Assembly: GCA_021826795.1 (NCBI GenBank)
Contig: JAKAYM010000063.1
Location: 1-10,406 of the forward strand
DNA length: 10,406 nucleotides
Source of the DNA: Thermoplasmata archaeon
Lineage (GTDB): Archaea; Thermoplasmatota; Thermoplasmata; Thermoplasmatales; Thermoplasmataceae
Reading direction: 5' to 3'
Shown here: piece after piece, positions 1-6,067 of the stretch
How positions within the stretch are numbered: the first letter of the stretch is position 1
Layout of the letters: every line of letters begins with the position of its first letter
Position numbers and translations under genes: made by a program
The notes under the pieces: generated by a model
Databases searched by the model: none
The model's input: the letters and a program-made list of their open reading frames with translations, nothing else
What the model was told of the DNA's origin: nothing

Positions 1-267
1 TGGAATCTGCCTTCCCATTTCAGCAACAAGCCCTGCAGGTATTACACCTATAAGCAATGCAATGATGATTGCTATCGTTGCAAACGGAATTCCCATGTAA
101 TATAATTCCAATCCGACAATTGGGGTAAGTGCAGATGCACTGGCCATAGCCCAGAATATCAATATTTTTTTTGAGGACATTGTCCTGGCACTGTTTGGTA
201 TAGGATTTACACCCACGACCTCCAGCCTGTGTTCTACCACTTCATTATCAAAACTCTTAACTACCAT
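1..267 (-). CDS. NCS1-type nucleobase (purine/cytosine) permease, N-terminal 89 residues, partial
   Basis: This gene runs off the left edge, so only the first 89 residues are visible. The N-terminus carries the hydrophilic lead-in typical of the nucleobase:cation symporter-1 family (VEHRLEVVGVNPIPNSART, residues 11-29; compare the family pattern of a short charged stretch ending in 'P.P...RT'). Two hydrophobic segments follow, about residues 35-58 and 60-80; the second ends VIPAGLVAEMGRQIP, like the first helices of CodB/purine-cytosine permeases. The family imports purines, cytosine, allantoin or hydantoins across the cytoplasmic membrane with H+ or Na+. The ATG at 267 is chosen because a TATA box (288-295) lies about 25 bp upstream, giving a leaderless mRNA. 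It is divergent from the HTH_10 regulator and near nucleoside-cleaving enzymes, which suggests a base-salvage role. The substrate cannot be named. I am fairly sure of the family and unsure of function because most of the protein is missing. Confidence 0.72.
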   Translation of the reverse strand, partial: MVVKSFDNEVVEHRLEVVGVNPIPNSARTMSSKKILIFWAMASASALTPIVGLELYYMGIPFATIAIIIALLIGVIPAGLVAEMGRQIP

Positions 268-287
268 AAAAACGGAAAAGAATTTTA

Positions 288-295
288 TATATAAA
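288..295 (-). promoter_or_regulatory. TATA box of the permease gene
   Basis: On the minus strand this reads TTTATATA, centred about 25 bp upstream of the permease ATG at 267. Transcription would therefore begin at or next to the start codon (leaderless). No Shine-Dalgarno is seen. Inference from archaeal promoter spacing. Confidence 0.6.
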
Positions 296-306
296 TATAC
301 CTGTTT

Positions 307-321
307 ACATATCAACATATT
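307..321. repeat. Inverted 15-mer, permease-proximal copy (candidate operator)
   Basis: ACATATCAACATATT matches the reverse complement of 417-431 at 14 of 15 positions. It sits directly upstream of the permease TATA box, the usual place for an archaeal activator site. Each copy is itself a dyad of ATAT, four bases, ATAT. The region is AT-rich, so chance is possible, but the position of both copies at the two divergent promoters is suggestive. Confidence 0.45.
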
Positions 322-412
322 ATTCAGACAATACTACATGATATGCTTAATCTGGGGATTTTATCAGGGAAATTGAGATTAAACATTTATTAAAGTATAA
401 GTTGCTGTAATG

Positions 413-420
413 TTTAAATA
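413..420 (+). promoter_or_regulatory. TATA box of the HTH_10 regulator gene
   Basis: TTTAAATA lies about 25 bp upstream of the ATG at 441, which predicts a leaderless transcript. This supports ATG 441 over the TTG at 435 as the start codon. The box partly overlaps the second 15-mer repeat (417-431). Confidence 0.6.
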
Positions 421-431
421 TATTGATATGT
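417..431. repeat. Inverted 15-mer, regulator-proximal copy (candidate operator)
   Basis: AATATATTGATATGT is the inverted partner of 307-321 with one mismatch. It overlaps the end of the regulator's TATA box and lies between it and the start codon. A protein bound here would block transcription of the regulator gene, as in autorepression. Confidence 0.45.
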
Positions 432-440
432 TAATTGATA

Positions 441-1103
441 ATGGAAGAAACTGTAAGTATGTTCAATCTTGTAATCAGGCATACAGATTGCTGGACGTCA
501 TTTACATATGAAGGTTATCACGACTCCTTGATATGGAGGGAAAGTAATGAGGGAAAACTGAAAGCAGTTAGATATGTATATTATAGTGGCAATATTAAAC
601 AATTTCTGAATAATATTCGTACCAAGTATGTTTTTGCAAATCTCTCGGTTTCTAAAACAGATTTAAAAAAAACATATCTTCTTTCTATGTCTGTTCCATA
701 TAATGGATCTATTATACAGAAAATTTCCGCTCCAGGCATTAATATTATGAATGCAGAAGTTGCAAACGGAGTGGAGTCCTATTATCTCATGGCAAGGCAC
801 GAAACTATCAAAGAACTCAAGGAAGAAATAAAGATTGATAGCAATATAAAAATACTTCAGTTAAAAGAATTGAGTGAAAATGATATGATGAGGCACATCT
901 ATCCAGGAAGCCTTTACAATATCCTTTCCCCTGCAGAATCACGGATTTTGGGTATTTGTCTTTCCAATGGTTTTTTTAACAGTCCGAGAAGGGTCAACAT
1001 GCAGGGAATTGCAAATATTGCGGGCATATCAAAATCAAGAGTTTCCACAATTCTTAGAAATACAGAGAATAAAATATTTACTGTAATAGGAAGGGTGAAA
1101 TAA
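441..1103 (+). CDS. HTH_10 (Bat-type) DNA-binding transcriptional regulator
   Basis: A 220-residue protein. Its last ~55 residues (about 161-213) match the HTH_10 domain of archaeal Bat/bacterio-opsin-activator-like regulators: LSPAESRILGICLSNGFF, then the PRRVNMQGIANIAGISKSR region and a recognition helix ending in a basic LRNTENKIF. The family pattern is 'L T..Q...L..A...G.F..PR......A...GIS.S....LR.A...'. The N-terminal 150 residues show no motif I recognise and are probably an effector- or partner-binding domain of the kind that precedes HTH_10 in other archaeal regulators. ATG 441 is preferred over TTG 435 because of the leaderless TATA spacing. It is divergent from the nucleobase permease and shares a 173-bp intergenic region with paired inverted repeats, so the permease is the obvious target; this is inference. 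It ends only 12 bp from the convergent coaA. Confidence 0.85.
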   Translation: MEETVSMFNLVIRHTDCWTSFTYEGYHDSLIWRESNEGKLKAVRYVYYSGNIKQFLNNIRTKYVFANLSVSKTDLKKTYLLSMSVPYNGSIIQKISAPGINIMNAEVANGVESYYLMARHETIKELKEEIKIDSNIKILQLKELSENDMMRHIYPGSLYNILSPAESRILGICLSNGFFNSPRRVNMQGIANIAGISKSRVSTILRNTENKIFTVIGRVK

Positions 1104-1115
1104 GAGGTAATGGCA

Positions 1116-2072
1116 TTATAACTTTTTCATCATTATCTTCTCTATGCTATGATCTCTATCCTTTTCAATAATTAACTCTGCCCTGTATCTGGTTTTAATA
1201 ATATTTTCCTCATAATTCTTGCCATTTATTTCATCCCAGATCCTCGAGGCAGTTTCTGTAGCCTCTTCCCTGGAAAACTGTGAATACTGCTGGAAATATG
1301 AGTTTTTGTCCCTAAATGCAGTTTCCATTAAAAGGAAAAATCTTTCAATGAACCATTGCTTGATAAAACTTACATTCGCATCGATAAAGATAGAAAAATC
1401 CAGAAAATCTGAAACGTATATCTGATTTGGGGTCTTAGAGTTATCAACCTGGAGTATGTTCAATCCTTCCAGTATAATTATATCAGGATTAATAATTTCC
1501 TGCTTTTCTGGCAGTATATCATATTTGAGGTGCGAATATACAGGTATTTCTGTACTGGCTTTTCCTGATTTGATATCAACAAGGAAACTTATAAGAGCCT
1601 GCATATCGTAGCTTTCAGGGAATCCCTTTCTTTCCATTAAATTTTCTTTCTTAAGCCTGGCATTATTTTTCAGAAAATTATCTGTGGATACAATATAAAT
1701 TTTGTATTCAGGATTGATCCTTTCCAGAAGAGTTTTGAGTAACCGCGATGTGGTGCTTTTACCAACTGCTACGCTTCCAGTTACTCCAATAATGAATGGA
1801 ACTTTAGCGGGATTGATGCCGATGAATCTGTTACGTTCTTTGTATAAATTTCTGTCATTATTAATCGAAAGTTCCAGAAGTCTGGTTATCGGAAAATAAA
1901 AATCTCTTACCTCCAGTTCGGTAATTTTATCATTCAATGCAAGGATTTTCTTTAGATCATCAGCAGAAAGTTTTATTTCAAGATTACCACGCCTCTGTGC
2001 CCATTGATCTCTGTTAAATGTAAGATAAAGGCTTGAACGGATTTTTCCGGGAGAAACGGCGATTTCATCCAT
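1116..2072 (-). CDS. coaA: Type I (bacterial-type) pantothenate kinase
   Basis: A 318-residue cytoplasmic kinase, the usual length of prokaryotic CoaA. It phosphorylates pantothenate with ATP, the first step of CoA synthesis from pantothenate. Landmarks: Walker A GVTGSVAVGKST (96-107), STDNFL with the catalytic-type Asp131, RKGFPESYD (148-156), PVYSHLKYD (177-185), DIIILEGLNILQ (197-208), VSDFLDFSIFIDA (220-232), WFIERFF (240-246), TAFRDKNSYF (251-260) and EIN (281-283). Thermoplasmatales lack archaeal pantoate kinase; the Picrophilus torridus homologue is a reported CoaA that is not inhibited by CoA. Relative to E. coli CoaA (numbering from memory), Tyr240 becomes Phe241 and Phe247 becomes Leu248, while Arg106 and His177 equivalents (Arg110, His181) are kept. 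The ATG at 2072 has a TATA-like element 25 bp upstream, so a single-gene leaderless transcript is likely. Convergent with the regulator. Confidence 0.95.
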   Translation of the reverse strand: MDEIAVSPGKIRSSLYLTFNRDQWAQRRGNLEIKLSADDLKKILALNDKITELEVRDFYFPITRLLELSINNDRNLYKERNRFIGINPAKVPFIIGVTGSVAVGKSTTSRLLKTLLERINPEYKIYIVSTDNFLKNNARLKKENLMERKGFPESYDMQALISFLVDIKSGKASTEIPVYSHLKYDILPEKQEIINPDIIILEGLNILQVDNSKTPNQIYVSDFLDFSIFIDANVSFIKQWFIERFFLLMETAFRDKNSYFQQYSQFSREEATETASRIWDEINGKNYEENIIKTRYRAELIIEKDRDHSIEKIMMKKL

Positions 2073-2092
2073 ATTCTCAGATAGTTATAGAC

Positions 2093-2101
2093 TATTTAAA
2101 T
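2093..2101 (-). promoter_or_regulatory. TATA box of coaA
   Basis: The minus strand reads ATTTAAATA here, centred about 25 bp upstream of the coaA ATG at 2072. This fits a leaderless transcript. A second TA-rich run (2111-2121) lies further up and could serve for a transcript with a short leader. Confidence 0.55.
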
Positions 2102-2170
2102 TATTAAGCTCGATATATATAAGCAAACTATTTTCCCTCCAATTATTAGAATATACTGCCACGGTTAAAG

Positions 2171-2629
2171 TTAAAAATCTTTTTTAATTTCCTTTCGTTC
2201 TTTTTCCAGTAATTGGTTCAGATCTTCCCAGTTATGCACAATAGGAAATGAGAGTGAGTGATCTAGCATAAGATTGTTCTGCCCAGTGGCAAAACTTCTG
2301 GTGTCCGTCTGAAAACCGATACAGATCTTTCTAAATGCATATGCCATGCCGAGCTCAACACAGGCTCCTTCATCCGGAACCCTGCCATCCATTATCATGA
2401 GCAATGCTGATGAATCCTTTAATGCCTCCACATCACGTTCAAAAACCCTCTTGCTAGTTTCAGGCCAGAGTTCTGGATCCTTTAAAAGCATCTCATCCTC
2501 TCCGCCGTCTCTCTGGGGCAGATAAGTTGAAAATTTCCTTTCTTCGAGAAATCTACTCATATTCTCATTGAATTTTAATTCCATTTCATTGAAAAGAGGT
2601 GCGGAAATATAGATATCATACCTTTTCAT
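2171..2629 (-). CDS. Nucleoside 2-deoxyribosyltransferase-family protein
   Basis: A 152-residue protein, the normal size of this family. Nucleoside deoxyribosyltransferases move 2-deoxyribose between bases; close relatives are 2'-deoxynucleoside 5'-phosphate N-hydrolases. The start YDIYISAPLFN (4-14) is the first strand and substrate loop, with Tyr7. The active-site segment is DGRVPDEGACVELGMAYA (81-98). By spacing, Asp66, Asp86 and Glu92 fall on Asp72, Asp92 and the nucleophile Glu98 of Lactobacillus leichmannii NDT (numbering from memory), so the catalytic set is intact. GQNNLMLDHSL (116-126) resembles the loop that reaches the neighbouring subunit's active site. It lies 37 bp downstream of the nucleoside hydrolase on the same strand. 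No Shine-Dalgarno precedes it, but a TTTAAT box about 24 bp upstream (2650-2656) suggests its own leaderless transcript. Transferase versus nucleotide hydrolase cannot be settled from sequence. Confidence 0.85.
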   Translation of the reverse strand: MKRYDIYISAPLFNEMELKFNENMSRFLEERKFSTYLPQRDGGEDEMLLKDPELWPETSKRVFERDVEALKDSSALLMIMDGRVPDEGACVELGMAYAFRKICIGFQTDTRSFATGQNNLMLDHSLSFPIVHNWEDLNQLLEKERKEIKKDF

Positions 2630-2649
2630 AAAGAGAGATATCTATTAGC

Positions 2650-2656
2650 ATTAAAG
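2650..2656 (-). promoter_or_regulatory. Possible TATA box of the deoxyribosyltransferase-family gene
   Basis: The minus strand reads CTTTAAT, about 24 bp upstream of the ATG at 2629, in the short gap after the nucleoside hydrolase. With no Shine-Dalgarno in the gap, an internal leaderless promoter is more likely than coupled translation. Weak match. Confidence 0.35.
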
Positions 2657-2666
2657 GTTTTTGTAC

Positions 2667-3536
2667 TCATCTATAAATAGTTCCGATTATCTCATTCCTG
2701 AATGCACTGGAATCCATATCAACTGCTATACGCTGCTTTGATTTTATATTTTCATCAATAGTGGTAACACCGTTTGAATCTACATTTATTTTTCCACTAA
2801 TAAATGTAAAAGCTCCGGGATTAATAGTTGCATATGCTGCAATAGGGTCATGCAGTTCATAGCTTCCGTGTTTTTCAAGCATAAACTCGGTTGCTTTCTC
2901 AACAAAATCTCCAACCTTATCCCTGTTCCGGACTGTTAATAATTTATTTAAGGCCAGTTCGGGTTTCATTGTAAGATCGAGTGGTATTACCGTTTCCTTT
3001 AAATCCATATCAAATACTATCCTGGCAGCTTCAGGATCATAGAATATGTTGAATTCAGAATCTCCCATATTGCCGTTTCCCCACTGTGTTCTCTTGAATG
3101 CCCCGCCCATAATCGTTATGTCTATGATATTATGTATTATGCTGGCATCCAGTCTCACAGCAAGTGCGAGGGAGGTCAATGGAGATGTGGATAGAATTCT
3201 GTATCTTTCATGCTTTAAAGATTCATACATTTTAATTATGCCATTTTCTGTATCCTTGATAGGCGCATCAGGGAATCTATAGCATGCTAGGCCATTCTTT
3301 CCGTGGAAATCTTCATAAAACGGTGGTTTTATCATAGGCGTGGAGGAGCCGGGGTATACCGGGCAATCAAGTTCAAGTTCTCTGGCTATTCCCACTGTAT
3401 TTCTGTATGTATTTTCCAGCGACGAGTTACCTGACTGGGCTACAATGAACTCGGGCGTTATTCCATTTCTTTTAAGAAGTATCATTGCCATAGCATCATC
3501 GACACCTGTGTCAACAATTAAAATTATTTTATCCAT
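2667..3536 (-). CDS. Inosine/uridine-preferring nucleoside hydrolase (IUNH) family protein
   Basis: A 289-residue N-ribohydrolase that splits nucleosides into base and ribose using a bound Ca2+. The N-terminal metal site is VDTGVDDAMA (8-17): Asp9, Asp13 and Asp14 fit the D-x-G-x-D-D core, while the extra Asp usually found two residues earlier is Ile7. Further landmarks: TSPLTSLALA (117-126) with metal-ligand-type Thr121, TIMGGAF (141-147), the substrate motif EFNIFYDPEAA (161-171) and ELHDPIAAY (227-235) with the His229-Asp230 pair. All expected catalytic positions are present, so it should be active. Base preference cannot be read from these motifs. The ATG at 3536 is preceded by a weak TTTTTATC box about 25 bp upstream. 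With the adjacent deoxyribosyltransferase-family gene and the nucleobase permease it suggests salvage of exogenous nucleosides. It is divergent from the SDR operon. Confidence 0.9.
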   Translation of the reverse strand: MDKIILIVDTGVDDAMAMILLKRNGITPEFIVAQSGNSSLENTYRNTVGIARELELDCPVYPGSSTPMIKPPFYEDFHGKNGLACYRFPDAPIKDTENGIIKMYESLKHERYRILSTSPLTSLALAVRLDASIIHNIIDITIMGGAFKRTQWGNGNMGDSEFNIFYDPEAARIVFDMDLKETVIPLDLTMKPELALNKLLTVRNRDKVGDFVEKATEFMLEKHGSYELHDPIAAYATINPGAFTFISGKINVDSNGVTTIDENIKSKQRIAVDMDSSAFRNEIIGTIYR

Positions 3537-3555
3537 GTAGAGTTATAAGTAAGTG

Positions 3556-3563
3556 ATAAAAAT
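3556..3563 (-). promoter_or_regulatory. Possible TATA box of the nucleoside hydrolase gene
   Basis: An AT-rich TTTTTATC-like box on the minus strand about 23 bp upstream of the ATG at 3536. It is an imperfect match and the placement rests only on leaderless spacing. Confidence 0.3.
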
Positions 3564-3673
3564 ATCTTACCATGCACAAGTGTATAAGTGTGCTTTCATT
3601 AGTTCAGTTTATGCAGAACTCAATTCTATGTGACCAGATATATACCATAAATCATTGACATGTAAACCTAAAT

Positions 3674-3694
3674 ATTATTAATATCGTTAATAAT
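3674..3694. promoter_or_regulatory. Dyad-symmetric candidate operator in the divergent intergenic region
   Basis: ATTATTAA (3674-3681) and TTAATAAT (3687-3694) are perfect 8-bp inverted arms around a 5-base centre (TATCG). The site lies between the divergent nucleoside hydrolase and SDR operon, about 110-130 bp from each start codon. The rest of this 270-bp intergenic stretch holds no convincing gene. It could be a repressor/activator site or, less likely, a transcript hairpin. Confidence 0.4.
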
Positions 3695-3761
3695 GCATTT
3701 TGAAATCTGATGGAATAGGTTAAAAAATGAATTTTTACTGGCTAAATAATCTTCCTGTGAA

Positions 3762-3789
3762 AATATTATATTCCTATAAGGTTTTAAGT
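3762..3789 (+). promoter_or_regulatory. Promoter region of the SDR-acyl-CoA ligase-thiolase-DUF35 operon
   Basis: Three overlapping TATA-like elements occur: AATATTATA (3762-3770), CCTATAAGG (3773-3781) and GTTTTAAGT (3781-3789). The first would start transcription near 3792-3795, just in time to include the AGGTG at 3796-3800. The last would give a leaderless mRNA starting at TTG 3807. Which one is used cannot be told from the sequence. Confidence 0.4.
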
Positions 3790-3795
3790 TACTGC

Positions 3796-3800
3796 AGGTG
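3796..3800 (+). promoter_or_regulatory. Shine-Dalgarno deciding the SDR start
   Basis: AGGTG matches the archaeal anti-Shine-Dalgarno complement and ends 6 bases before TTG 3807. It overlaps the alternative GTG start at 3798, which therefore looks less likely to be the real start. Confidence 0.45.
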
Positions 3801-3806
3801 TTGACA

Positions 3807-4526
3807 TTGGTTAAAAGAATAATAATAACAGGTTCCAATAGAGGTATAGGGCATTCCATAGCCGAATATCTGGCCCAAAAGCATTATGGAATCATAATGG
3901 TTGATTATGATAGTTCTATTAGTGAGACAGGGGCCCAGATGAATGACTTATACGGAAATATAGAGGGCATCCAGTGTGATGTTTCCAGCTATGAAATGTG
4001 TGAAGAGGCATTTTCAACCATTGACAGAAATGAGGTGTATGGCATAGTAAACAATGCCGGAATCAACAGGGATGTAATGTTCAAAAATATGACATATGAA
4101 CAGTGGGATGCTGTTATAAAAACAGATCTTTACAGTATGTTCAATGTTACCAGACAATTCATCAACTCTATGATTGAAAACAGGTCAGGAAGAATCGTAA
4201 ATATATCCTCGGCCAGCTGGAATGGTAACATAGGCCAGGCAAATTATTCATCTGCTAAAGCCGGTGTAATCGGATTCACCAAAACCCTGGCAAGGGAACT
4301 GGGAAAATATGGCATAACATCCAATGCTGTGGTTCCGGGGTTTATCAAAACACCCATGACAGATGCAATGCCAGATAAAATCAAGGAGAAATTTATAGAA
4401 AAGATACCCTTAAAACGCATAGGAACTCCAGAAGACGTTGCAAACGCTGTAGAATTCCTAATTAAAGAGGAAAGTAGCTATATTAATGGTATCCTGCTCG
4501 ATGTTGGAGGAGGAATGATTCTGTGA
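3807..4526 (+). CDS. SDR-family 3-hydroxyacyl-CoA/3-oxoacyl reductase (FabG/PhaB-like)
   Basis: A 239-residue classical short-chain dehydrogenase taken from TTG 3807 (GTG 3798 would add three residues). Motifs: cofactor loop TGSNRGIG (8-15), NNAG (82-85), catalytic Ser134, Tyr147 and Lys151 in the S-Y-x3-K arrangement, VVPGFIKTPM (175-184) and a C-terminal GGGM. The central part resembles PhaB acetoacetyl-CoA reductases (NMTYEQWDAVIKTDLYSMFN) as well as FabG. The tetrad Asn normally in 'TNL' is Asp107. Asp33 at the end of the second strand (MVDYD) suggests NAD(H) rather than NADP(H), which would fit an oxidative role. As archaea do not use ACP-based fatty acid synthesis as a main pathway, a CoA-ester substrate is more plausible than an ACP one. 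First gene of a four-gene operon; its stop overlaps the next start (GTGA). Family is certain, substrate is not. Confidence 0.85.
   Translation: MVKRIIITGSNRGIGHSIAEYLAQKHYGIIMVDYDSSISETGAQMNDLYGNIEGIQCDVSSYEMCEEAFSTIDRNEVYGIVNNAGINRDVMFKNMTYEQWDAVIKTDLYSMFNVTRQFINSMIENRSGRIVNISSASWNGNIGQANYSSAKAGVIGFTKTLARELGKYGITSNAVVPGFIKTPMTDAMPDKIKEKFIEKIPLKRIGTPEDVANAVEFLIKEESSYINGILLDVGGGMIL
4506..4513 (+). promoter_or_regulatory. Shine-Dalgarno of the acyl-CoA synthetase, inside the SDR gene
   Basis: GGAGGAGG lies 9 bases before GTG 4523 and encodes the conserved Gly-Gly-Gly of the SDR C-terminus. Its spacing supports GTG 4523 as the start rather than ATG 4532, which is 18 bases away. Confidence 0.65.
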
Positions 4527-6067
4527 AAACAATGCTCGAAGTTATAAAGGAAAAAAAGGGTGAAATGCCACTCATTCATTATTTTGGCACTGTCATTACA
4601 TACAATGATTTTGAAGAATACACCAATGCGATTGCTGCACAGATTTCTGTATACTGTGACCCTGGTGATACTGTGGCTGTAATTGCGGAAAATATACCAC
4701 AGTTTTCTATGGTACAGTATGCAGCGTGGAAGAACTCATGTATATTCATTCCACTCAGCCCTATTGATTCACAGGCTGAAATAATTTCAAAGCTCGAGTT
4801 TACAAAAACACATCTGGTCATAATAGGCAGTGAGTTCAGGGAGAAATTCTCAGAAATACAATCATTGAAGGGCATGCATATACTGTATACGTCTCCGGAG
4901 ACATTTGGAAATATTCCTATAGACTTAAAAGGAAAATTTATACATGGGCAACAGATTGAAGAACTGGCCATAAGAAAAAAACCTGTCTTCCAGGCATGTA
5001 ATCCTGATCCCGAAGACATTGCCATGCTGGTATTCACATCTGGCACAAGTGGCAGGCAGAAAGCCGCAGTAATCAGGCACAAGAACATATATGCAGCATC
5101 ATATATTTATCAGCAATGGTATAATGTATCAGGGAAGGATAAAAACCTATGCATTGCTCCGTTCTTCCATATTACCGGACTCATATTCGGCATATCCCTT
5201 ACTGTAATGTCAGGGTCATCAATGGTCATGACCTATAGATTCGATGCCATGAACACTCTTGAAACCATAGAGTCAGAAAAGCCAACAATAACCATGTTCG
5301 TGGCTACCGCCTACAGGGCAATATTGAATTCCTGGTCAGGTATTCCGGATATAAAAATCAGAATCGCTTCCATGAGGCTATGGTCTGCAGGGGGAATGCC
5401 GATGCCCTTGAAAACCCAGTATGACTGGAGGTCCATGACCGGAGAATGGATTTATATGGCATACGGTTTGACTGAAAGCACATCACCGGCGGCATTATGG
5501 GAATATCCGTACTCAGGGGATTTGATAACCCACAACGGTGTTCTTACGGCGGGAAAGCCTGTTTATTATACAAGATTATTTCGTGCGAGGGATGGGGAAT
5601 TAACCGTATCCGGGCCACAGATCGTGGATTCCTATTTCAACAATCCGGAGGATACAGCGAAATCATTCGGCAGGAAGGGATTGAAAACAGGAGATGTATG
5701 TTACATTGATAAGGATGGCTATGTGTTTATAATTGACCGGAAAAAGGACCTTATAGATGTTTCTGGCTACAAGGTAGTGCCTGCCGAGGTTGAAGGAGTT
5801 ATAAGAAAAAATTCCTATGTGGAGGATGCAGTGGTTATCGGAGAACCTGACGAGTATAAAGGTGAGGTTCCTGTTGCATATATCAAGCTCAACGAGGGGA
5901 CAACATCCTATGAAAACATCAAAGAAGATATCATGGCAAGCTGCAGAAAAGAACTTGCAAGATACAAGGTTCCCGCATCAATTATGTTTGTCCGTGAGAT
6001 GCCAATAAACGCATCCGGAAAAATCAAGAGATCCGGAATAAAGGCAATGGAGGTTGTTTACAGATGA
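4523..6067 (+). CDS. AMP-forming acyl-CoA synthetase/ligase (ANL superfamily)
   Basis: A 514-residue enzyme expected to join a carboxylic acid to CoA through an acyl-adenylate, using ATP. ANL core motifs in order: A3 P-loop TSGTSGRQK (172-180), APFFHITGL (212-220), A5 YGLTES (314-319), A7 TGD (389-391), the hinge and A8 block DRKKDLIDVSGYKV (405-418) and A10 INASGKIKR (495-503) with the adenylation lysine Lys500. All key residues are present. The P-loop is slightly unusual, with RQKAAV where many members have xPKGV. No signal peptide is seen, so it is cytoplasmic. GTG 4523 overlaps the SDR stop and has a strong Shine-Dalgarno; its own stop overlaps the next start as ATGA. The substrate is unknown; in this operon it should supply the CoA ester worked on by the thiolase-like/DUF35 pair and the SDR. 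Confidence 0.9.
   Translation: MKTMLEVIKEKKGEMPLIHYFGTVITYNDFEEYTNAIAAQISVYCDPGDTVAVIAENIPQFSMVQYAAWKNSCIFIPLSPIDSQAEIISKLEFTKTHLVIIGSEFREKFSEIQSLKGMHILYTSPETFGNIPIDLKGKFIHGQQIEELAIRKKPVFQACNPDPEDIAMLVFTSGTSGRQKAAVIRHKNIYAASYIYQQWYNVSGKDKNLCIAPFFHITGLIFGISLTVMSGSSMVMTYRFDAMNTLETIESEKPTITMFVATAYRAILNSWSGIPDIKIRIASMRLWSAGGMPMPLKTQYDWRSMTGEWIYMAYGLTESTSPAALWEYPYSGDLITHNGVLTAGKPVYYTRLFRARDGELTVSGPQIVDSYFNNPEDTAKSFGRKGLKTGDVCYIDKDGYVFIIDRKKDLIDVSGYKVVPAEVEGVIRKNSYVEDAVVIGEPDEYKGEVPVAYIKLNEGTTSYENIKEDIMASCRKELARYKVPASIMFVREMPINASGKIKRSGIKAMEVVYR
6049..6054 (+). promoter_or_regulatory. Shine-Dalgarno of the thiolase-like gene
   Basis: GGAGGT, 9 bases before ATG 6064, inside the last codons of the acyl-CoA synthetase. 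It supports coupled translation across the ATGA overlap. Confidence 0.6.

Noticed and set aside
435..440. TTG 435 as start of the HTH_10 regulator
   Set aside because: ATG 441 fits the 25-bp leaderless distance from the TATA box at 413-420 better, and TTG starts are rarer.
2667..3536. Apparent deletion in the nucleoside hydrolase N-terminal DxDxxxDD motif
   Set aside because: On alignment the metal-binding Asp9 and Asp13-Asp14 are in place; only the earlier non-ligand Asp is missing, which need not affect activity.
3668..3859. 63-codon open frame on the minus strand across the SDR promoter and start
   Set aside because: It overlaps the start of the clear SDR gene, has no recognisable product and would cover the dyad and promoter region; a shadow frame.
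4579..5088. 169-codon open frame antisense to the acyl-CoA synthetase
   Set aside because: It lies wholly inside a well-supported gene on the other strand and its translation is low-complexity hydrophobic/Ser-Cys-rich with no family resemblance.
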